DNA from: Alteromonas lipotrueiana
GTDB lineage: Bacteria > Pseudomonadota > Gammaproteobacteria > Enterobacterales > Alteromonadaceae
Direction: 5' to 3'
NCBI RefSeq assembly: GCF_019249245.1
Contig: NZ_JAESDK010000007.1
Coordinates: forward strand, 1 to 64,000
Length of the DNA: 64,000 bases
Positions 8,360-18,026 of the stretch are shown one piece after another. The number at the start of each line of letters is the position of its first letter. Within the stretch, counting starts at the first letter, position 1. Position numbers and translations under genes: made by a program. A model generated the notes under the pieces. That model had not been told where the DNA came from. It ran no database searches and worked only from the letters and a program-made list of their open reading frames with translations.

Positions 8360-9064
8360 TTAAAAGCTAAATGTACGACTTACGCTGGCCACAATACGTT
8401 TGTCGGCCGTGTCGATATCCAGTGTGGTATCTTCAGCAGCAACTTCAAAATTGAATTTGTTCCAACTGGTTTGATACGCCAACCGGTAATGCACAAAAGA
8501 GGTGCCATCATCGCCATCCCATACCCAGCTGTCATCATCCAGAGAATTAGAGGTATCTACGCTGACCCGAATGCCGTGATTTTCGGCAATCGGAAAGGTA
8601 TGAGCAATCATGCCAATCACGTGTCCGCCACCTAAACCAAAGTAATCCCACGAATACCAACCATTAAATTCCGTTGTACCATAGTTAGAACTGTAGGCGA
8701 GCTTGGTCCAAACTTCGGGGTAATTTAGCTCGCTTGCTTCAGACGATCCAATATACGTGTAATAGGCAATGCCGTAATCCATGCTCCAGTTGGCATCTAG
8801 CTGCAACCAGTGCCCGGCATAAAAGTCGAGTTCTTGTTCGGCGGTTTCACCATAATCTACATTTGATGTCCAAGCGCCTGCATACCAACCCTGGCTGGCC
8901 ACATAATCAAGACTTACCTGTAATGCGGGGTCGTTTTGAGTCTGGCTAACCCCATTAAATACATAGTCAGAGGCCAGTGTCACAGTAGATGACCAATTGG
9001 CGAAGGCGCTCTGACTCATGGCGAAAACGCTACCCGCAAGCAATGTTTGTGTAAATAATTTCAT
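8360..9064 (-). CDS. TorF-family putative outer-membrane porin
   Basis: A 234-residue protein with a clear signal peptide cut after AFA at about residue 22. The mature part begins NWSSTVTLASDYVFNGVSQT, the signature of the TorF/Gcw_chp porin-like family. It is rich in alternating aromatic beta-strand pairs (WYAGAWTSNV, DYGIAYYTYIG) and ends in a terminal F, as outer-membrane beta-barrels do. The start is 9 bases after the stop of the BCCT carrier, so it is the last gene of the betaine operon. That position suggests it passes choline or betaine across the outer membrane, although this is inference from location only. Confidence 0.82.
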   Translation of the reverse strand: MKLFTQTLLAGSVFAMSQSAFANWSSTVTLASDYVFNGVSQTQNDPALQVSLDYVASQGWYAGAWTSNVDYGETAEQELDFYAGHWLQLDANWSMDYGIAYYTYIGSSEASELNYPEVWTKLAYSSNYGTTEFNGWYSWDYFGLGGGHVIGMIAHTFPIAENHGIRVSVDTSNSLDDDSWVWDGDDGTSFVHYRLAYQTSWNKFNFEVAAEDTTLDIDTADKRIVASVSRTFSF

Positions 9065-9073
9065 TGATGCTTC

Positions 9074-10291
9074 CTAATGTGCGGTATCAATTTTCTTGAA
9101 ATCAAGTTCGTTTTCTTTGGGCGAACTGTCGATGTTGCGAACGCGGCCAAGTTTGCTATATAAAATATAGCCCAGGCAGCAATAGAACAGCCCGATAACC
9201 AGGGCTCCGACCCACTGAATTTCCAGAAAATCAAACTTAAACAGCAGCGTAAGTGCACAAAGCGCTATAAAGTTAAGTGCAAAATATTTAACTTTACCTA
9301 ATCGCTGTGAAGATAAATTCAAATTGTCTGTGTACAAACGAATAAGCGAGTCGAGCGAATTTATAACAAAGACGATTCCCACAAAGACCATTGCTATATT
9401 TCGGATCCCAGTGGTATCAAGCCCCGCGTCGTGATAGTGATACAAAACACCAAACCATAGGGCGATTGGAATAGACGGGAAGATAAGCATTGCGGCTAAC
9501 ACCTGGTAGGTTTTTAACCCACCTACAAAGCGTGAAGTAAACTGACCAATCATGATTGACCATGCAAACCACCAGAACAGGTAAAATGCGTGATAGTCGT
9601 TTATAGGAAACAAAAAGTTTTGAATGTTGGCAAAGTAGCCACCCATCATTGTGGTCGCTTCAAAGTATTGCGCCATGTCACTGTTGCCCCACACAAAGGC
9701 GCTGCCCCACATAAACACAATCAGGGTAATAAACATCCAGGTGGTCGAAATACTCAGAATTCTCACAAACTTGATGTCAGTGCTGCTATAAACTGAAAAC
9801 GCAATGGCAGCAAACACTATCAGGTAAAATGCCGGCACAATGCTTTCGCCATCGCCCAGGCTGGGTAAATACCAGGGCAAGTTTGATAGTAAAAGGAATG
9901 CAGTGAACGCACAGGTACCGATTATTATTACGTTGTGAATAAACTTAACCCAGCTAATTTCAAAGAACTTTACTTTGGGTTCGATAACACAAAAATAAAA
10001 ACAGGTTAGAAAATAGAAAGACCAAATAAAGAAGCCCCAAAAGCCAAACTCTATGGCCAGCGGATTAGTAAAGCCGTATTCCGGGTTTGCTGCGGTATCA
10101 GCGTATCCACCAAACTCGGTCAGCGGAAACATTATCAGGCCAACATCAAGGCCTGAGGTAAACAGGATAGCGATAAATGTCAGTGTTTTAACCGGCGTGA
10201 CACCTATCATGCGCATATTTCCCCATTTAGCCACTATAAAAACTATGGCAGCAAGGGTTAACACGATGCCAGCACTAAGCCACATCAGCAT
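9074..10291 (-). CDS. Short BCCT-family choline/betaine transporter
   Basis: A 405-residue integral membrane protein with about ten hydrophobic segments. The BCCT signature WWFAWSIMIGQFTSRFVGG lies near residue 235, and SGLDVGLIMFP replaces the usual glycine-rich TM3 stretch. Typical BCCT carriers are 500 to 700 residues, so this one is short at both ends and lacks a long osmosensory tail. A GGAG Shine-Dalgarno precedes the start. In the 85-base gap after betA, GGCGGG and CCCGCC (10352-10371) form a small stem without a U-tract, possibly setting relative expression. Given betA and betB upstream, choline import is the likely task. Confidence 0.85.
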   Translation of the reverse strand: MLMWLSAGIVLTLAAIVFIVAKWGNMRMIGVTPVKTLTFIAILFTSGLDVGLIMFPLTEFGGYADTAANPEYGFTNPLAIEFGFWGFFIWSFYFLTCFYFCVIEPKVKFFEISWVKFIHNVIIIGTCAFTAFLLLSNLPWYLPSLGDGESIVPAFYLIVFAAIAFSVYSSTDIKFVRILSISTTWMFITLIVFMWGSAFVWGNSDMAQYFEATTMMGGYFANIQNFLFPINDYHAFYLFWWFAWSIMIGQFTSRFVGGLKTYQVLAAMLIFPSIPIALWFGVLYHYHDAGLDTTGIRNIAMVFVGIVFVINSLDSLIRLYTDNLNLSSQRLGKVKYFALNFIALCALTLLFKFDFLEIQWVGALVIGLFYCCLGYILYSKLGRVRNIDSSPKENELDFKKIDTAH

Positions 10292-10376
10292 TTTTTATCT
10301 CCTTTTTTATTAAAATAGTTGCATCTTTTTTTGCCAGTCCAGGGCAGATGCGGCGGGAAAATTTACCCGCCAATCG

Positions 10377-12053
10377 TCAGCTTCCTGCTGTCAGCGTTTG
10401 ACTGCGCTGTTTGGTTTGCCAGTCGTTTTCTTTAACAACCGGAACATTTTCGGAGGGAAGCAGCGCATTGCCCAGGATATGGTCTGCTGCTTTTTCGGCC
10501 ACCATTATGGTAGGTCCGTTAAGGTTACCGTTGGGTATGGTAGGGAATATTGATGAATCGACAACGTACAGGTTTTCCATACCACGGACCCGGGTTGATG
10601 AGTCAACCACCGCCATTTCATCTTCACCCATTTTACAGGTACACGAAGGATGATACGCACTTTCAACAGCCTGGCGCACGAAAGCATCTATTTGCTCATC
10701 GGTTTCAATTGACTCGCCAGGCTGAATTTCGCTACCGCGGTATTCATCGAAGGCATGTTGATTAATAATTTCTCGGGTTAAGCGAACACACGCTCTGAAT
10801 CCTTCAATATCATCCTGATGTTGCAGGTAATTAAACTGTATCGCCGGGGCATCGCCTGGTTTATTGGTTTTCACTCTGACATAGCCCCGGCTACGCGGTT
10901 TGTTGTGGCCTATGTGAACCTGAAAACCATCGCCATCAAAGGCGCTTTTGCCATCGTAGCGTATTGCAGCAGGTAAAAAGTGATACTGAAGATCAGGCCA
11001 CTCTACGCCAGCTTTCGAGCGAATGAAGCCACAGGACTCGAAGTGATTGGTGGCACCCAGACCGGTTTTAAATAGCATCCAGCGCGCCCCGATCTTGCCT
11101 TTTGAAATAAGATCAAGTTCACGATTTAAGGTAATTGGCTGCTTGCAACGAAACTGAAAATAGAACTCTAAGTGGTCCTGAAGGTTTTCGCCAACCCCGG
11201 GTAGGTGATGAACACATTCAATACCTGCATTTTGAAGATGTTCGCGATTGCCAATTCCTGATAGCTGCAATAAATGCGGAGAACCAATAGAGCCGGCACT
11301 TAAGACTACGGCCGTGTCAGCTTTTGCCTCATGCATTGTACCCTTATGATCATATTTCACCCCCACTGCCTTTTTGCCTTCCAGCAAAAGGTGCTGAACA
11401 GTAGCATGGGTAACAATAGTCAGATTATCGCGCTGTTTAACCGGATCAAGATAGGCTCGTGCCGCCGAACAGCGCTGACCGTCTTTTACGGTCATATGCA
11501 TGGGGCCAAAGCCTTCCTGCTGGGCGCCATTGTAATCAAAGGTTTCGGCATAGCCAGCCTGCTTACCCGCTTCAATAAAGGCCCGATACAACGGGTTCTT
11601 CATTTCGTTACCGTTGTTGACCCCTAGCGGACCGTCATTACCACGGTACTCATCACCGCCCAAATACCACTGCTCGGCGCGTTTAAAATAGGGCAGGCAC
11701 TGCTGATAGTTCCAGTTTTTAGCGCCGTATTCTTCCCACTCATCAAAATCGCGGGCATGACCGCGCACATAAACCATACCGTTAATTGATGAAGAACCCC
11801 CCAGCACCTTGCCCCGTGGACAATGCATAACCCGGTTATCTAAATAGGGTTCTTCTTCGGTATGAAACTGCCAGGCGTACTTATCTGAGTTCATGGGAAT
11901 AGACAGCGCGGTGGGCATCTGTATAAAAATGCTTTTGTCGCTTCCGCCTGTTTCAATAAGCAAAACCTTGTTGGCTGAATCGGCAGTCAGACGATTGGCC
12001 AGTACGCAACCGGCAGAGCCGGCTCCTACTACGATATAATCGAACTTTTCCAT
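10377..12053 (-). CDS. betA: Choline dehydrogenase
   Basis: A 558-residue GMC flavoprotein that oxidises choline to betaine aldehyde and can continue to betaine. The FAD motif GAGSAG is at residues 10-15, and GMC signature 1 is [18 protein letters not shown]. The second signature [15 protein letters not shown] and the catalytic histidine region [10 protein letters not shown] near residue 466 are intact. Length and motifs fit BetA throughout. An AGGAGG Shine-Dalgarno supports the start, and the gene begins 9 bases after betB, so the two are co-translated. The C-terminal 30 residues are polar and not conserved in pattern. Confidence 0.93.
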   Translation of the reverse strand: MEKFDYIVVGAGSAGCVLANRLTADSANKVLLIETGGSDKSIFIQMPTALSIPMNSDKYAWQFHTEEEPYLDNRVMHCPRGKVLGGSSSINGMVYVRGHARDFDEWEEYGAKNWNYQQCLPYFKRAEQWYLGGDEYRGNDGPLGVNNGNEMKNPLYRAFIEAGKQAGYAETFDYNGAQQEGFGPMHMTVKDGQRCSAARAYLDPVKQRDNLTIVTHATVQHLLLEGKKAVGVKYDHKGTMHEAKADTAVVLSAGSIGSPHLLQLSGIGNREHLQNAGIECVHHLPGVGENLQDHLEFYFQFRCKQPITLNRELDLISKGKIGARWMLFKTGLGATNHFESCGFIRSKAGVEWPDLQYHFLPAAIRYDGKSAFDGDGFQVHIGHNKPRSRGYVRVKTNKPGDAPAIQFNYLQHQDDIEGFRACVRLTREIINQHAFDEYRGSEIQPGESIETDEQIDAFVRQAVESAYHPSCTCKMGEDEMAVVDSSTRVRGMENLYVVDSSIFPTIPNGNLNGPTIMVAEKAADHILGNALLPSENVPVVKENDWQTKQRSQTLTAGS

Positions 12054-12062
12054 AGCGCCTCC

Positions 12063-13526
12063 TTAAAAAGGACTTTCCAGCTCAACCATACCCATATAAA
12101 CCGACTTAGTTTGCGTGTATTGATTTAGCGCTTCAATGCCGTTTTCACGACCAATGCCTGAAAGTTTATAGCCTCCCACTGGCATTTCTGCTGGTGAGGC
12201 TCCCCAGGTGTTAACCCAGCAGATGCCGGCTTCTAACTGATGAATAACGCGATGAGCCCGGGTTACATTCTGGGTCATCACACCTGCTGCAAGACCAAGA
12301 AGGGTATCGTTAGCACGCCGAATCACTTCATCTTCATCTTTAAAGGTAAGAACACTCATAACCGGACCAAATATTTCTTCTTTAACAATAGTCATATCGT
12401 CGGTGCAGTCGGTGAAAATAGTCGGTTCGACAAAATAGCCGCCTTCCATGCCTGGCACAGACATCGTGTTGCCGCCTGTCAGAACCGTGGCGCCTTCCTG
12501 TTTACCTTTCTCAATATAGTCCATTACTAACTCTAGATGCTTTTGAGAAATCATGGCACCAAAATTCACTGACAAGTCTTGTGGGTCGCCCGCTTTAATA
12601 TTGTTGTTAGTGCGCTCAACCAATTCATCAATAAATTTTTGGTAAACACTTTCATGCACGAACACCCGGGTGCAGTTAGTACACACTTCGCCCTGCGTAT
12701 AGAAATTTCCTAGCATTGCAGCCGACACCGCCTGAGAAATATCAGCATCTTCAAATACGATTAACGGCGATTTTCCGCCCAGCTCCATAGTGACGTCTTT
12801 TAAGGTAGATGCGGCAGACTCCATAACCTTTCGGCCAGTACCTACTTCGCCTGTAAACGACACTTTTTCAATGTGTTCATGATGTGTCAGCCACTGGCCT
12901 ACCTCGCCCGCGCCTAATACAACATTAAACACGCCAGCAGGTACGCCTGCTTCAATAAATACTTTGGCAAGCTCAACCGCACCACGGGGTGTTTCTTCAG
13001 AAGGTTTAAAAATCATTGCATTACCTGCTGCCAGAGCAGGTGCCGCTTTCCAACAAGCAATTTGTATGGGGTAGTTCCAGGCACCTATTCCAGCACAAAT
13101 GCCTAGAGGCTCTTTACGGGTGTAATAAAAATCCCCGCCCAGGTCCTGCTGTTGACCCACCTGAGTAGGTGCAAGATTAGCAAAAAATTCGATGGCATCG
13201 GCACCGGTTACTACATCCACACAGTTAGCTTCCTGCATCGGTTTACCGGTGTCTGACACCTCATAACCAGCAAGCTCATCGTTTTTGTCACGTAATATCG
13301 CTACGGCTTTAAGTAAAATACGAGAACGTTCCATAGCGGTCATTTTTGACCACTGTTTAAAACCAGACCGAGCACTTTCGATAGCCGCGTTTTTTACTTT
13401 TTCGTCGGCAACTTCTATCGCATAAATTACCTCACCCGTGGCAGGATTTCTGACCTCGATAGTATCGCCAGACTCGTTTGCCAGCGACTGGCCATTAATA
13501 AAATTCTGCAGACGCGGAATCGTCAT
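12063..13526 (-). CDS. betB: Betaine aldehyde dehydrogenase
   Basis: A 487-residue NAD(P)-dependent aldehyde dehydrogenase that converts betaine aldehyde to glycine betaine. The ATG at 13526 ([12 protein letters not shown]) is chosen, since GGAG lies 8-9 bases upstream and relatives begin there; an open extension reaches 13622 but has no support. Catalytic residues appear in MELGGKSP (general-base Glu) and GEVCTNCTR (nucleophile Cys), with [13 protein letters not shown] for cofactor binding. It is the first gene of the operon betB-betA-BCCT-porin. No betI repressor gene accompanies it in this window. Confidence 0.93.
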   Translation of the reverse strand: MTIPRLQNFINGQSLANESGDTIEVRNPATGEVIYAIEVADEKVKNAAIESARSGFKQWSKMTAMERSRILLKAVAILRDKNDELAGYEVSDTGKPMQEANCVDVVTGADAIEFFANLAPTQVGQQQDLGGDFYYTRKEPLGICAGIGAWNYPIQIACWKAAPALAAGNAMIFKPSEETPRGAVELAKVFIEAGVPAGVFNVVLGAGEVGQWLTHHEHIEKVSFTGEVGTGRKVMESAASTLKDVTMELGGKSPLIVFEDADISQAVSAAMLGNFYTQGEVCTNCTRVFVHESVYQKFIDELVERTNNNIKAGDPQDLSVNFGAMISQKHLELVMDYIEKGKQEGATVLTGGNTMSVPGMEGGYFVEPTIFTDCTDDMTIVKEEIFGPVMSVLTFKDEDEVIRRANDTLLGLAAGVMTQNVTRAHRVIHQLEAGICWVNTWGASPAEMPVGGYKLSGIGRENGIEALNQYTQTKSVYMGMVELESPF

Positions 13527-14035
13527 AGTATTGCTCCAAATAAAAAATGTGTGGTAAATATTGAGGTCAGTTTCAATCTTGCAAAACGAGTAAATTGCAG
13601 ACACGCGAAATCCGCCATTCAAGAGCCAATCCGATGGCGTAGCGTACGTCTATCCAGTGATGTTGATGCCTCTAACGTATATATACTAATAGATATGTTG
13701 AATAGGCTCAAAGTTGACAACGTTTTTTTGATATGGGGTAACCGTAAAAACACCCTAAAAAAATTGGCGTTAATCCTTTTTTCAGGGTGTCTGGCCGCAA
13801 AACCAGCTTAAGTTATAACACTTTACGTTACTTTTATCTGTTACGCCTTTATATCTGCCGTATGCTTAAAAATTGCAGGTGTATCGGGGAGTTAGCGTAT
13901 TAAAATGATATCGCTGATAATTAGGTATAGGTTCGTATACTGCTAAGTTATTGCTCATTGTTTTCAACCGTGGTCTTATGACAAACATAATAAGTTAGAT
14001 ATTTGTCTATATTCTATACTGGAAACAATGAACTA
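13527..14035. promoter_or_regulatory. Divergent intergenic region between betB and the EAL gene
   Basis: About 500 bases without a supported gene. It must hold the betaine operon promoter (an AT-rich TATATAC stretch lies near 13680) and the promoter of the EAL protein. The most striking element is a hairpin at 13750-13790, listed separately. No BetI-type operator was recognised with confidence. Confidence 0.4.
13750..13790. repeat. Long imperfect inverted repeat
   Basis: ACACCCTAAAAAA (13750-13762) pairs with TTTTTTCAGGGTGT (13777-13790), giving 13 pairs and one bulge around a 14-base loop. It could act as a bidirectional transcription terminator-like structure or a small mobile relic. It lies far from both flanking coding starts. 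Confidence 0.5.
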
Positions 14036-15346
14036 ATGCCGACATCGCATCAATCACTGTTGACGATTCCCAATCGATACGCGTTTATCAGTGAGGTGGA
14101 TAAATGTGCGCAGTGTCATGACAACTTCACCATTGTGCTGATTGATGTAGTACGGTTTTCTGATGTCACCACCAGTTTAGGTATAGATGTAGGCGATCGT
14201 TTTTTGCTGCAAATTGCTAATCGTATCATCTCATTTTTTGACGATACCATTTGTTTTGGCCGGGTCAGTGGTGATGTATTCGCTATTATGTTTAGCGGCA
14301 AAGCCGAAAAATCTTTAATGCTTAAACGTGTAGAGCGACTTACCGAACACTTCAAAGCACCGATGCACCACGAAAATCACGCCTTTATTGCCGACTTTAA
14401 TGCAGGTGCAGTATCCGCAGCCCGGGAGGGTTTTCAGCTCAATAGCTTTATCTCCAGAGCCGAGGCGGCCTTAAAGCAGGCCAAAGAAAATCGTTACGAA
14501 AATTTCTACATGCTGGAGCCATGCTCAGACTCAAAAACCGGCCGGCGGCTTGCACTTAAAGCGGATTTGCGCCGAGCAATGTCTCGTGACGAATTAGAAC
14601 TTTATTTTCAGCCTAAAGTTGATTTAACAACGTTAGAAATTACGGGGGCTGAGTGTTTATTACGGTGGAATCATCCATTAGATGGTGTGGTATTCCCGGG
14701 CCCTTTAATTGAAGCAGCTGAGTCTTATCATATGATGAGTGAGCTTGCATCGTGGACATTAGAGCAAGCATTTCAAAACCTGGCTAATATGCAGATGGCT
14801 GGGTTAGATCCGCGCATATCTATCAACATTTCGCCCACCCAGTTGTATGACAGTCAGCTTATTCCGCATTTTACCAAACTTTGTCAACGCTATGGATTTA
14901 AAGCCGACCGGTTTGAATTTGAACTCACCGAAGATGTTGCTTTGTCTAATTCGCTGATGGTGCGCGAACAGTTATCCCGTCTTAAAGCGCTGGGCATTGC
15001 TATTGCAGTTGATGACTTTGGCAAAGGGTATTCGAATTTAGCGTATATTCGCGAATTAGACATTACCGCTCTTAAAATCGATAAAAACTTTGTGATGGGC
15101 TTAACCGACAACCCGGTTAATCAGGCGATTATCAAAGCAGCAAAAATTATTGGTGATGCCAAACAATGCGAAGTGGTGGCAGAAGGTATCGAAACCGTAG
15201 ATCAGCTACACATTTTGCGAGAACTTGGCATTAAAACCGGGCAGGGCTTCCTCTTTTCCCGAGCCGTACCGTTAGCCGATTTTATCAAGCTGGCCCATCA
15301 GGAAATTATTATTGGCAGTTCACCCCTGCGAAAACGGTTGGGCTAA
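14036..15346 (+). CDS. EAL-domain c-di-GMP phosphodiesterase with degenerate GGDEF domain
   Basis: A 436-residue protein from the ATG at 14036; an open TTG start at 14003 is less likely. Residues 1-150 form a GGDEF-like domain whose active-site loop reads RVSGDVFA instead of GGDEF, so cyclase activity is unlikely. The EAL domain follows, with ECL in place of EAL (AECLLRW). Other metal and catalytic residues are kept: NISPTQL, FELTED, VDDFGKGYS, LKIDKNF, VAEGIET and GQGF. It therefore probably hydrolyses cyclic di-GMP, with the GGDEF part perhaps as a GTP-binding regulator. No membrane segment or PAS domain is seen, so it is cytoplasmic. It precedes astE by 63 bases. Confidence 0.88.
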   Translation: MPTSHQSLLTIPNRYAFISEVDKCAQCHDNFTIVLIDVVRFSDVTTSLGIDVGDRFLLQIANRIISFFDDTICFGRVSGDVFAIMFSGKAEKSLMLKRVERLTEHFKAPMHHENHAFIADFNAGAVSAAREGFQLNSFISRAEAALKQAKENRYENFYMLEPCSDSKTGRRLALKADLRRAMSRDELELYFQPKVDLTTLEITGAECLLRWNHPLDGVVFPGPLIEAAESYHMMSELASWTLEQAFQNLANMQMAGLDPRISINISPTQLYDSQLIPHFTKLCQRYGFKADRFEFELTEDVALSNSLMVREQLSRLKALGIAIAVDDFGKGYSNLAYIRELDITALKIDKNFVMGLTDNPVNQAIIKAAKIIGDAKQCEVVAEGIETVDQLHILRELGIKTGQGFLFSRAVPLADFIKLAHQEIIIGSSPLRKRLG

Positions 15347-15409
15347 TTTGGCATTTTGTCCGGTAACTGGGTAAACTTGCTGACATAAATCCATTAATTC
15401 ATTGGTATT

Positions 15410-16438
15410 ATGAAAGCAGAACTGTGTGCTAACGGCAATTTTTTAGAGCGTTCGCGTCAAACTCCAACCGATTTTTCAAACCCCTGTAGTTTTTCTTTGG
15501 CTAATGGTGTTCAGGTAGACATCACAGCGCCTGGTATTATCAGCTTTACCCCCGCAAAAATCGATGACGATAGTAAGAACATTGTTCTTTCCTGTGGTGT
15601 GCACGGTAACGAAACTGCGCCTATAGAATTATGTGATAACTGGGTAAGCGCAATACTAACAGAGCAAATGATCCCCGTTCATCGCGTGCTGTTTTTATTC
15701 GGTAACCTGCCATCTATGGATATTGCTCAACGCTTTGTTAAAGAGAATATGAATCGGCTATTTAGCGGGGCGCATAGCAGTGGTGAGGGTCTTGTTAACG
15801 AAGAACGACAACGCGCGCGACAACTTGAACAGGCAATTACCGACTTTTTCGCCGACGCAGGCTCACATCGTTTTCACTACGATTTACACACTGCCATTCG
15901 TGAGTCAAAAAATGAAAAATTTGCGGTTTATCCGTACTTGCATGGTGCTACCCGTAGCGAAGATCAAATTGCTTTTTTAAGTGCATGTGGGGTTAAAACC
16001 ATTTTATTATCGCAAAGCCCTACGACCACATTCAGTTATTATTCAAGCCATATTCACAATGCTCACGCTTTCACTGTAGAGTTAGGTAAAGTGAAGCCGT
16101 TTGGGCAAAATGATATGTCACGATTTGAAGCCGCGCGTCAAACTTTTACCCGGTTAATCACCGAAGCTCAGTTAGAACTTGAGCCTATAGGCAAAGACGT
16201 AGAAATTTTCACGGTTAACCAGGTCATCAATAAACAGGCTGAAGACTTTACTTTGCACTTTGCTGATGACACGCCAAATTTCACTGGTTTTTCAAAAGGC
16301 ACGCTGTTGGCGCAAGAAAGCGGTGCAAGCTATTACGCTGAATATGAAGGCGAAGCAGTGGTATTTCCTAACGCCAATGTAGCGATAGGGCAGCGCGCGC
16401 TGCTTACTGTGATACCTACCACCCTGGATAGCGAATGA
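15410..16438 (+). CDS. astE: Succinylglutamate desuccinylase
   Basis: A 342-residue zinc carboxypeptidase-like enzyme of the AstE/AspA family. It hydrolyses N-succinylglutamate to succinate and glutamate, the last step of the arginine succinyltransferase pathway. Zinc ligands are visible as H65 and E68 in GVHGNETAP and a later His in YDLHTAIR. The C-terminal half supplies the expected beta-barrel and the HAFTVELGKVKPFG segment with the general-base Glu. The other ast genes are not here. Its last four bases overlap the HIT gene (ATGA), so the two are translated together. Confidence 0.9.
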   Translation: MKAELCANGNFLERSRQTPTDFSNPCSFSLANGVQVDITAPGIISFTPAKIDDDSKNIVLSCGVHGNETAPIELCDNWVSAILTEQMIPVHRVLFLFGNLPSMDIAQRFVKENMNRLFSGAHSSGEGLVNEERQRARQLEQAITDFFADAGSHRFHYDLHTAIRESKNEKFAVYPYLHGATRSEDQIAFLSACGVKTILLSQSPTTTFSYYSSHIHNAHAFTVELGKVKPFGQNDMSRFEAARQTFTRLITEAQLELEPIGKDVEIFTVNQVINKQAEDFTLHFADDTPNFTGFSKGTLLAQESGASYYAEYEGEAVVFPNANVAIGQRALLTVIPTTLDSE

Positions 16439-16845
16439 GTTTTGTACTTGACCCTAAGCTTGAAGCGGATACGCACTTTGTTTGCGATTTAACTTTATGC
16501 CGGGTGTTACTGGCGAATGACGAACAATTTCCATGGCTCATTTTAGTGCCAAAGATACCCGGTGCCCGTGAACTATATTTGCTTACCCAAGCTCAACAGC
16601 ACCAGTTTCTGAATGAGTCGGCAATGGTTTGCTGTGTATTGGAAGCTCTATTTACCCCCGACAAATTAAATGTGGCCGCGTTGGGTAATGTCGTTTCTCA
16701 GCTGCATATTCACCATGTTGCCCGTTTTAGCTCCGATGTAGCCTGGCCCCATCCTGTCTGGGGGCGTCAGCCTTCCATTCAGTATACCCAAGCTGCAGCG
16801 TCAGAGCTTACCGCCAAAGTAAAAGATCTTTTGTTGAAGGAGTAA
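16435..16845 (+). CDS. HIT-domain (histidine triad) protein
   Basis: A 136-residue HIT-superfamily protein, predicted nucleotide hydrolase or transferase. The triad reads QLHIHHVAR, with Gln replacing the first His as is common in this proteobacterial group, and a WPHPVWG segment follows. The N-terminal half has the [12 protein letters not shown] strand typical of the fold. It overlaps astE by 4 bases and is followed after 1 base by the YbjQ-like gene, giving a three-gene unit. Substrate is unknown. Confidence 0.82.
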   Translation: MSFVLDPKLEADTHFVCDLTLCRVLLANDEQFPWLILVPKIPGARELYLLTQAQQHQFLNESAMVCCVLEALFTPDKLNVAALGNVVSQLHIHHVARFSSDVAWPHPVWGRQPSIQYTQAAASELTAKVKDLLLKE

Positions 16846-16846
16846 T

Positions 16847-17176
16847 ATGATGATTTTAACCACTACCCCGAATGTTGAGGGGCAGAGTATCGAAAATTAT
16901 TACGGCATTGTGGTTGGCGAGGCAGTGATGGGGGCTAATGTATTTAAAGATTTTTTTGCCTCGGTACGCGACTTTGTTGGCGGTCGGTCGGGGGCCTATG
17001 AAGGTGAACTCACAAAAGCACGAAAATTTGCCTTTGCCGAGCTTGAACAAGAAGCTCGCTCAATGGGCGCGAACGCGGTAGTAGGCATTGCAATAGATTA
17101 CGAGGTCATAGGAGACAAAGGCAGCATGCTGATGGTGAGTATCAGCGGCACCGCCGTAAAAGTAAAAACAGGATAA
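16847..17176 (+). CDS. UPF0145/YbjQ-family protein
   Basis: A 109-residue protein matching the YbjQ (putative heavy-metal-binding) family. It begins [21 protein letters not shown] and contains the core [12 protein letters not shown] followed by the helix [19 protein letters not shown]. The family forms homopentameric barrels in structural studies, but its function is not established. Length is normal. It ends the astE-HIT-ybjQ unit, and the convergent DUF2897 gene ends 26 bases further on. Confidence 0.85.
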   Translation: MMILTTTPNVEGQSIENYYGIVVGEAVMGANVFKDFFASVRDFVGGRSGAYEGELTKARKFAFAELEQEARSMGANAVVGIAIDYEVIGDKGSMLMVSISGTAVKVKTG

Positions 17177-17186
17177 ACTTTTTGAA

Positions 17187-17217
17187 AAATGAGACGACCG
17201 GATTACTTCCAGTCGTC
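17187..17217 (-). terminator. Stem-loop at the end of the dapE operon
   Basis: GACGACCGGA and its near complement TCCAGTCGTC (about 17193-17217) form a hairpin that overlaps the DUF2897 stop. On the minus strand it runs into TCATTTTTC, a fair U-tract, so it probably ends the leftward operon. Confidence 0.55.
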
Positions 17218-17355
17218 TTCGTCTTCTTTATCGTATTTGCGTGGTTTAAAGTCGGGCGGTGTTCGCATTTTTTTTGTGCTGCGCAACAAGAGTAAATTTC
17301 CGGCTATCAGGCCTATTGCTAATACAACAATCAGAATTATCCAGCCCATGCTCAT
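17203..17355 (-). CDS. DUF2897-family small membrane protein
   Basis: A 50-residue protein. It has one N-terminal transmembrane helix (WIILIVVLAIGLIAGNLLLL) followed by a short tail with PPDFKPRKYDKEDEDDW, matching DUF2897, a small family seen in marine gammaproteobacteria. The ATG at 17355 overlaps the stop of the M15 peptidase gene by four bases, the usual arrangement, so it is the last gene of the operon. Function is unknown; the topology suggests an inner-membrane anchor with an acidic cytoplasmic tail. Confidence 0.8.
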   Translation of the reverse strand: MSMGWIILIVVLAIGLIAGNLLLLRSTKKMRTPPDFKPRKYDKEDEDDWK

Positions 17356-18026
17356 AATGACGTCCCCTGGTTCAAAACATATCTGTGATACACAGACTCG
17401 ATGTGCGCAAGTACCGTCGATTTACCGGCAATTTGACTGCTGCTCAACTTCGCTGCCAGTTGCTCGCAACTGCGTAGCTTTTCGTACTGCATAGCGGTAG
17501 TACGGTGGCTAAGATGCCATAGTTCACAGGCTACACCACCACGATACGTTTCAAACGGCCTGAAAAAACCAAACTGATGAGCATGGTGGGTCAGCCAATC
17601 AGCCAGTTCAGCACAGGGACCCCCTGGGCGGTATTCTTCATCAACCAACTCAAAACTAATGCCACTATTGAGCACAGCCTGACGATCGTACACATCAAAA
17701 TCGGTTCCCCAATGATGCCGACTGGTGCCAGGAAGCGCAGACCAGGTAAGAATGGCGTGCATTTTTTGCTGGTCACTCAATAAGTCAATGGCGGTGGGTT
17801 TTCCCTGCATATCTAATATGGGCAATTCGCCACACCATTTGCGATTCCAGATACTCAGCTGCTTATCAAACGTTCGATAACTGCTGACCAAATTAACATT
17901 TATTCCCTGCTCAAGTGCCGCCTTTTGCATTGCTTCAAAGTCAGGCAAAACATCTTGATGAAGCTGATGGTTAGCTTCTATGGGAACCAAGTCATTGTGC
18001 TCAATTCCCAGCCAGGTGGCGGTCAT
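17352..18026 (-). CDS. M15-family D-Ala-D-Ala carboxypeptidase (VanY/LdcB-like)
   Basis: A 224-residue LAS-superfamily peptidase. Zinc-binding motifs are [11 protein letters not shown] (SxHxxGxxxD) and ELWHLSH (ExxWH), and the substrate region shows [15 protein letters not shown]. It is expected to trim peptidoglycan stem peptides. No signal peptide is evident at the chosen start, so export is uncertain. The gene overlaps dapE upstream and DUF2897 downstream by four bases each, which ties cell-wall precursor synthesis (DapE) to wall trimming in one operon. Confidence 0.88.
   Translation of the reverse strand: MTATWLGIEHNDLVPIEANHQLHQDVLPDFEAMQKAALEQGINVNLVSSYRTFDKQLSIWNRKWCGELPILDMQGKPTAIDLLSDQQKMHAILTWSALPGTSRHHWGTDFDVYDRQAVLNSGISFELVDEEYRPGGPCAELADWLTHHAHQFGFFRPFETYRGGVACELWHLSHRTTAMQYEKLRSCEQLAAKLSSSQIAGKSTVLAHIESVYHRYVLNQGTSL

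Noticed and set aside
14003..14035. TTG start for the EAL protein
   Set aside because: The frame is open but the 11 extra residues are not typical and the ATG at 14036 is a better start.
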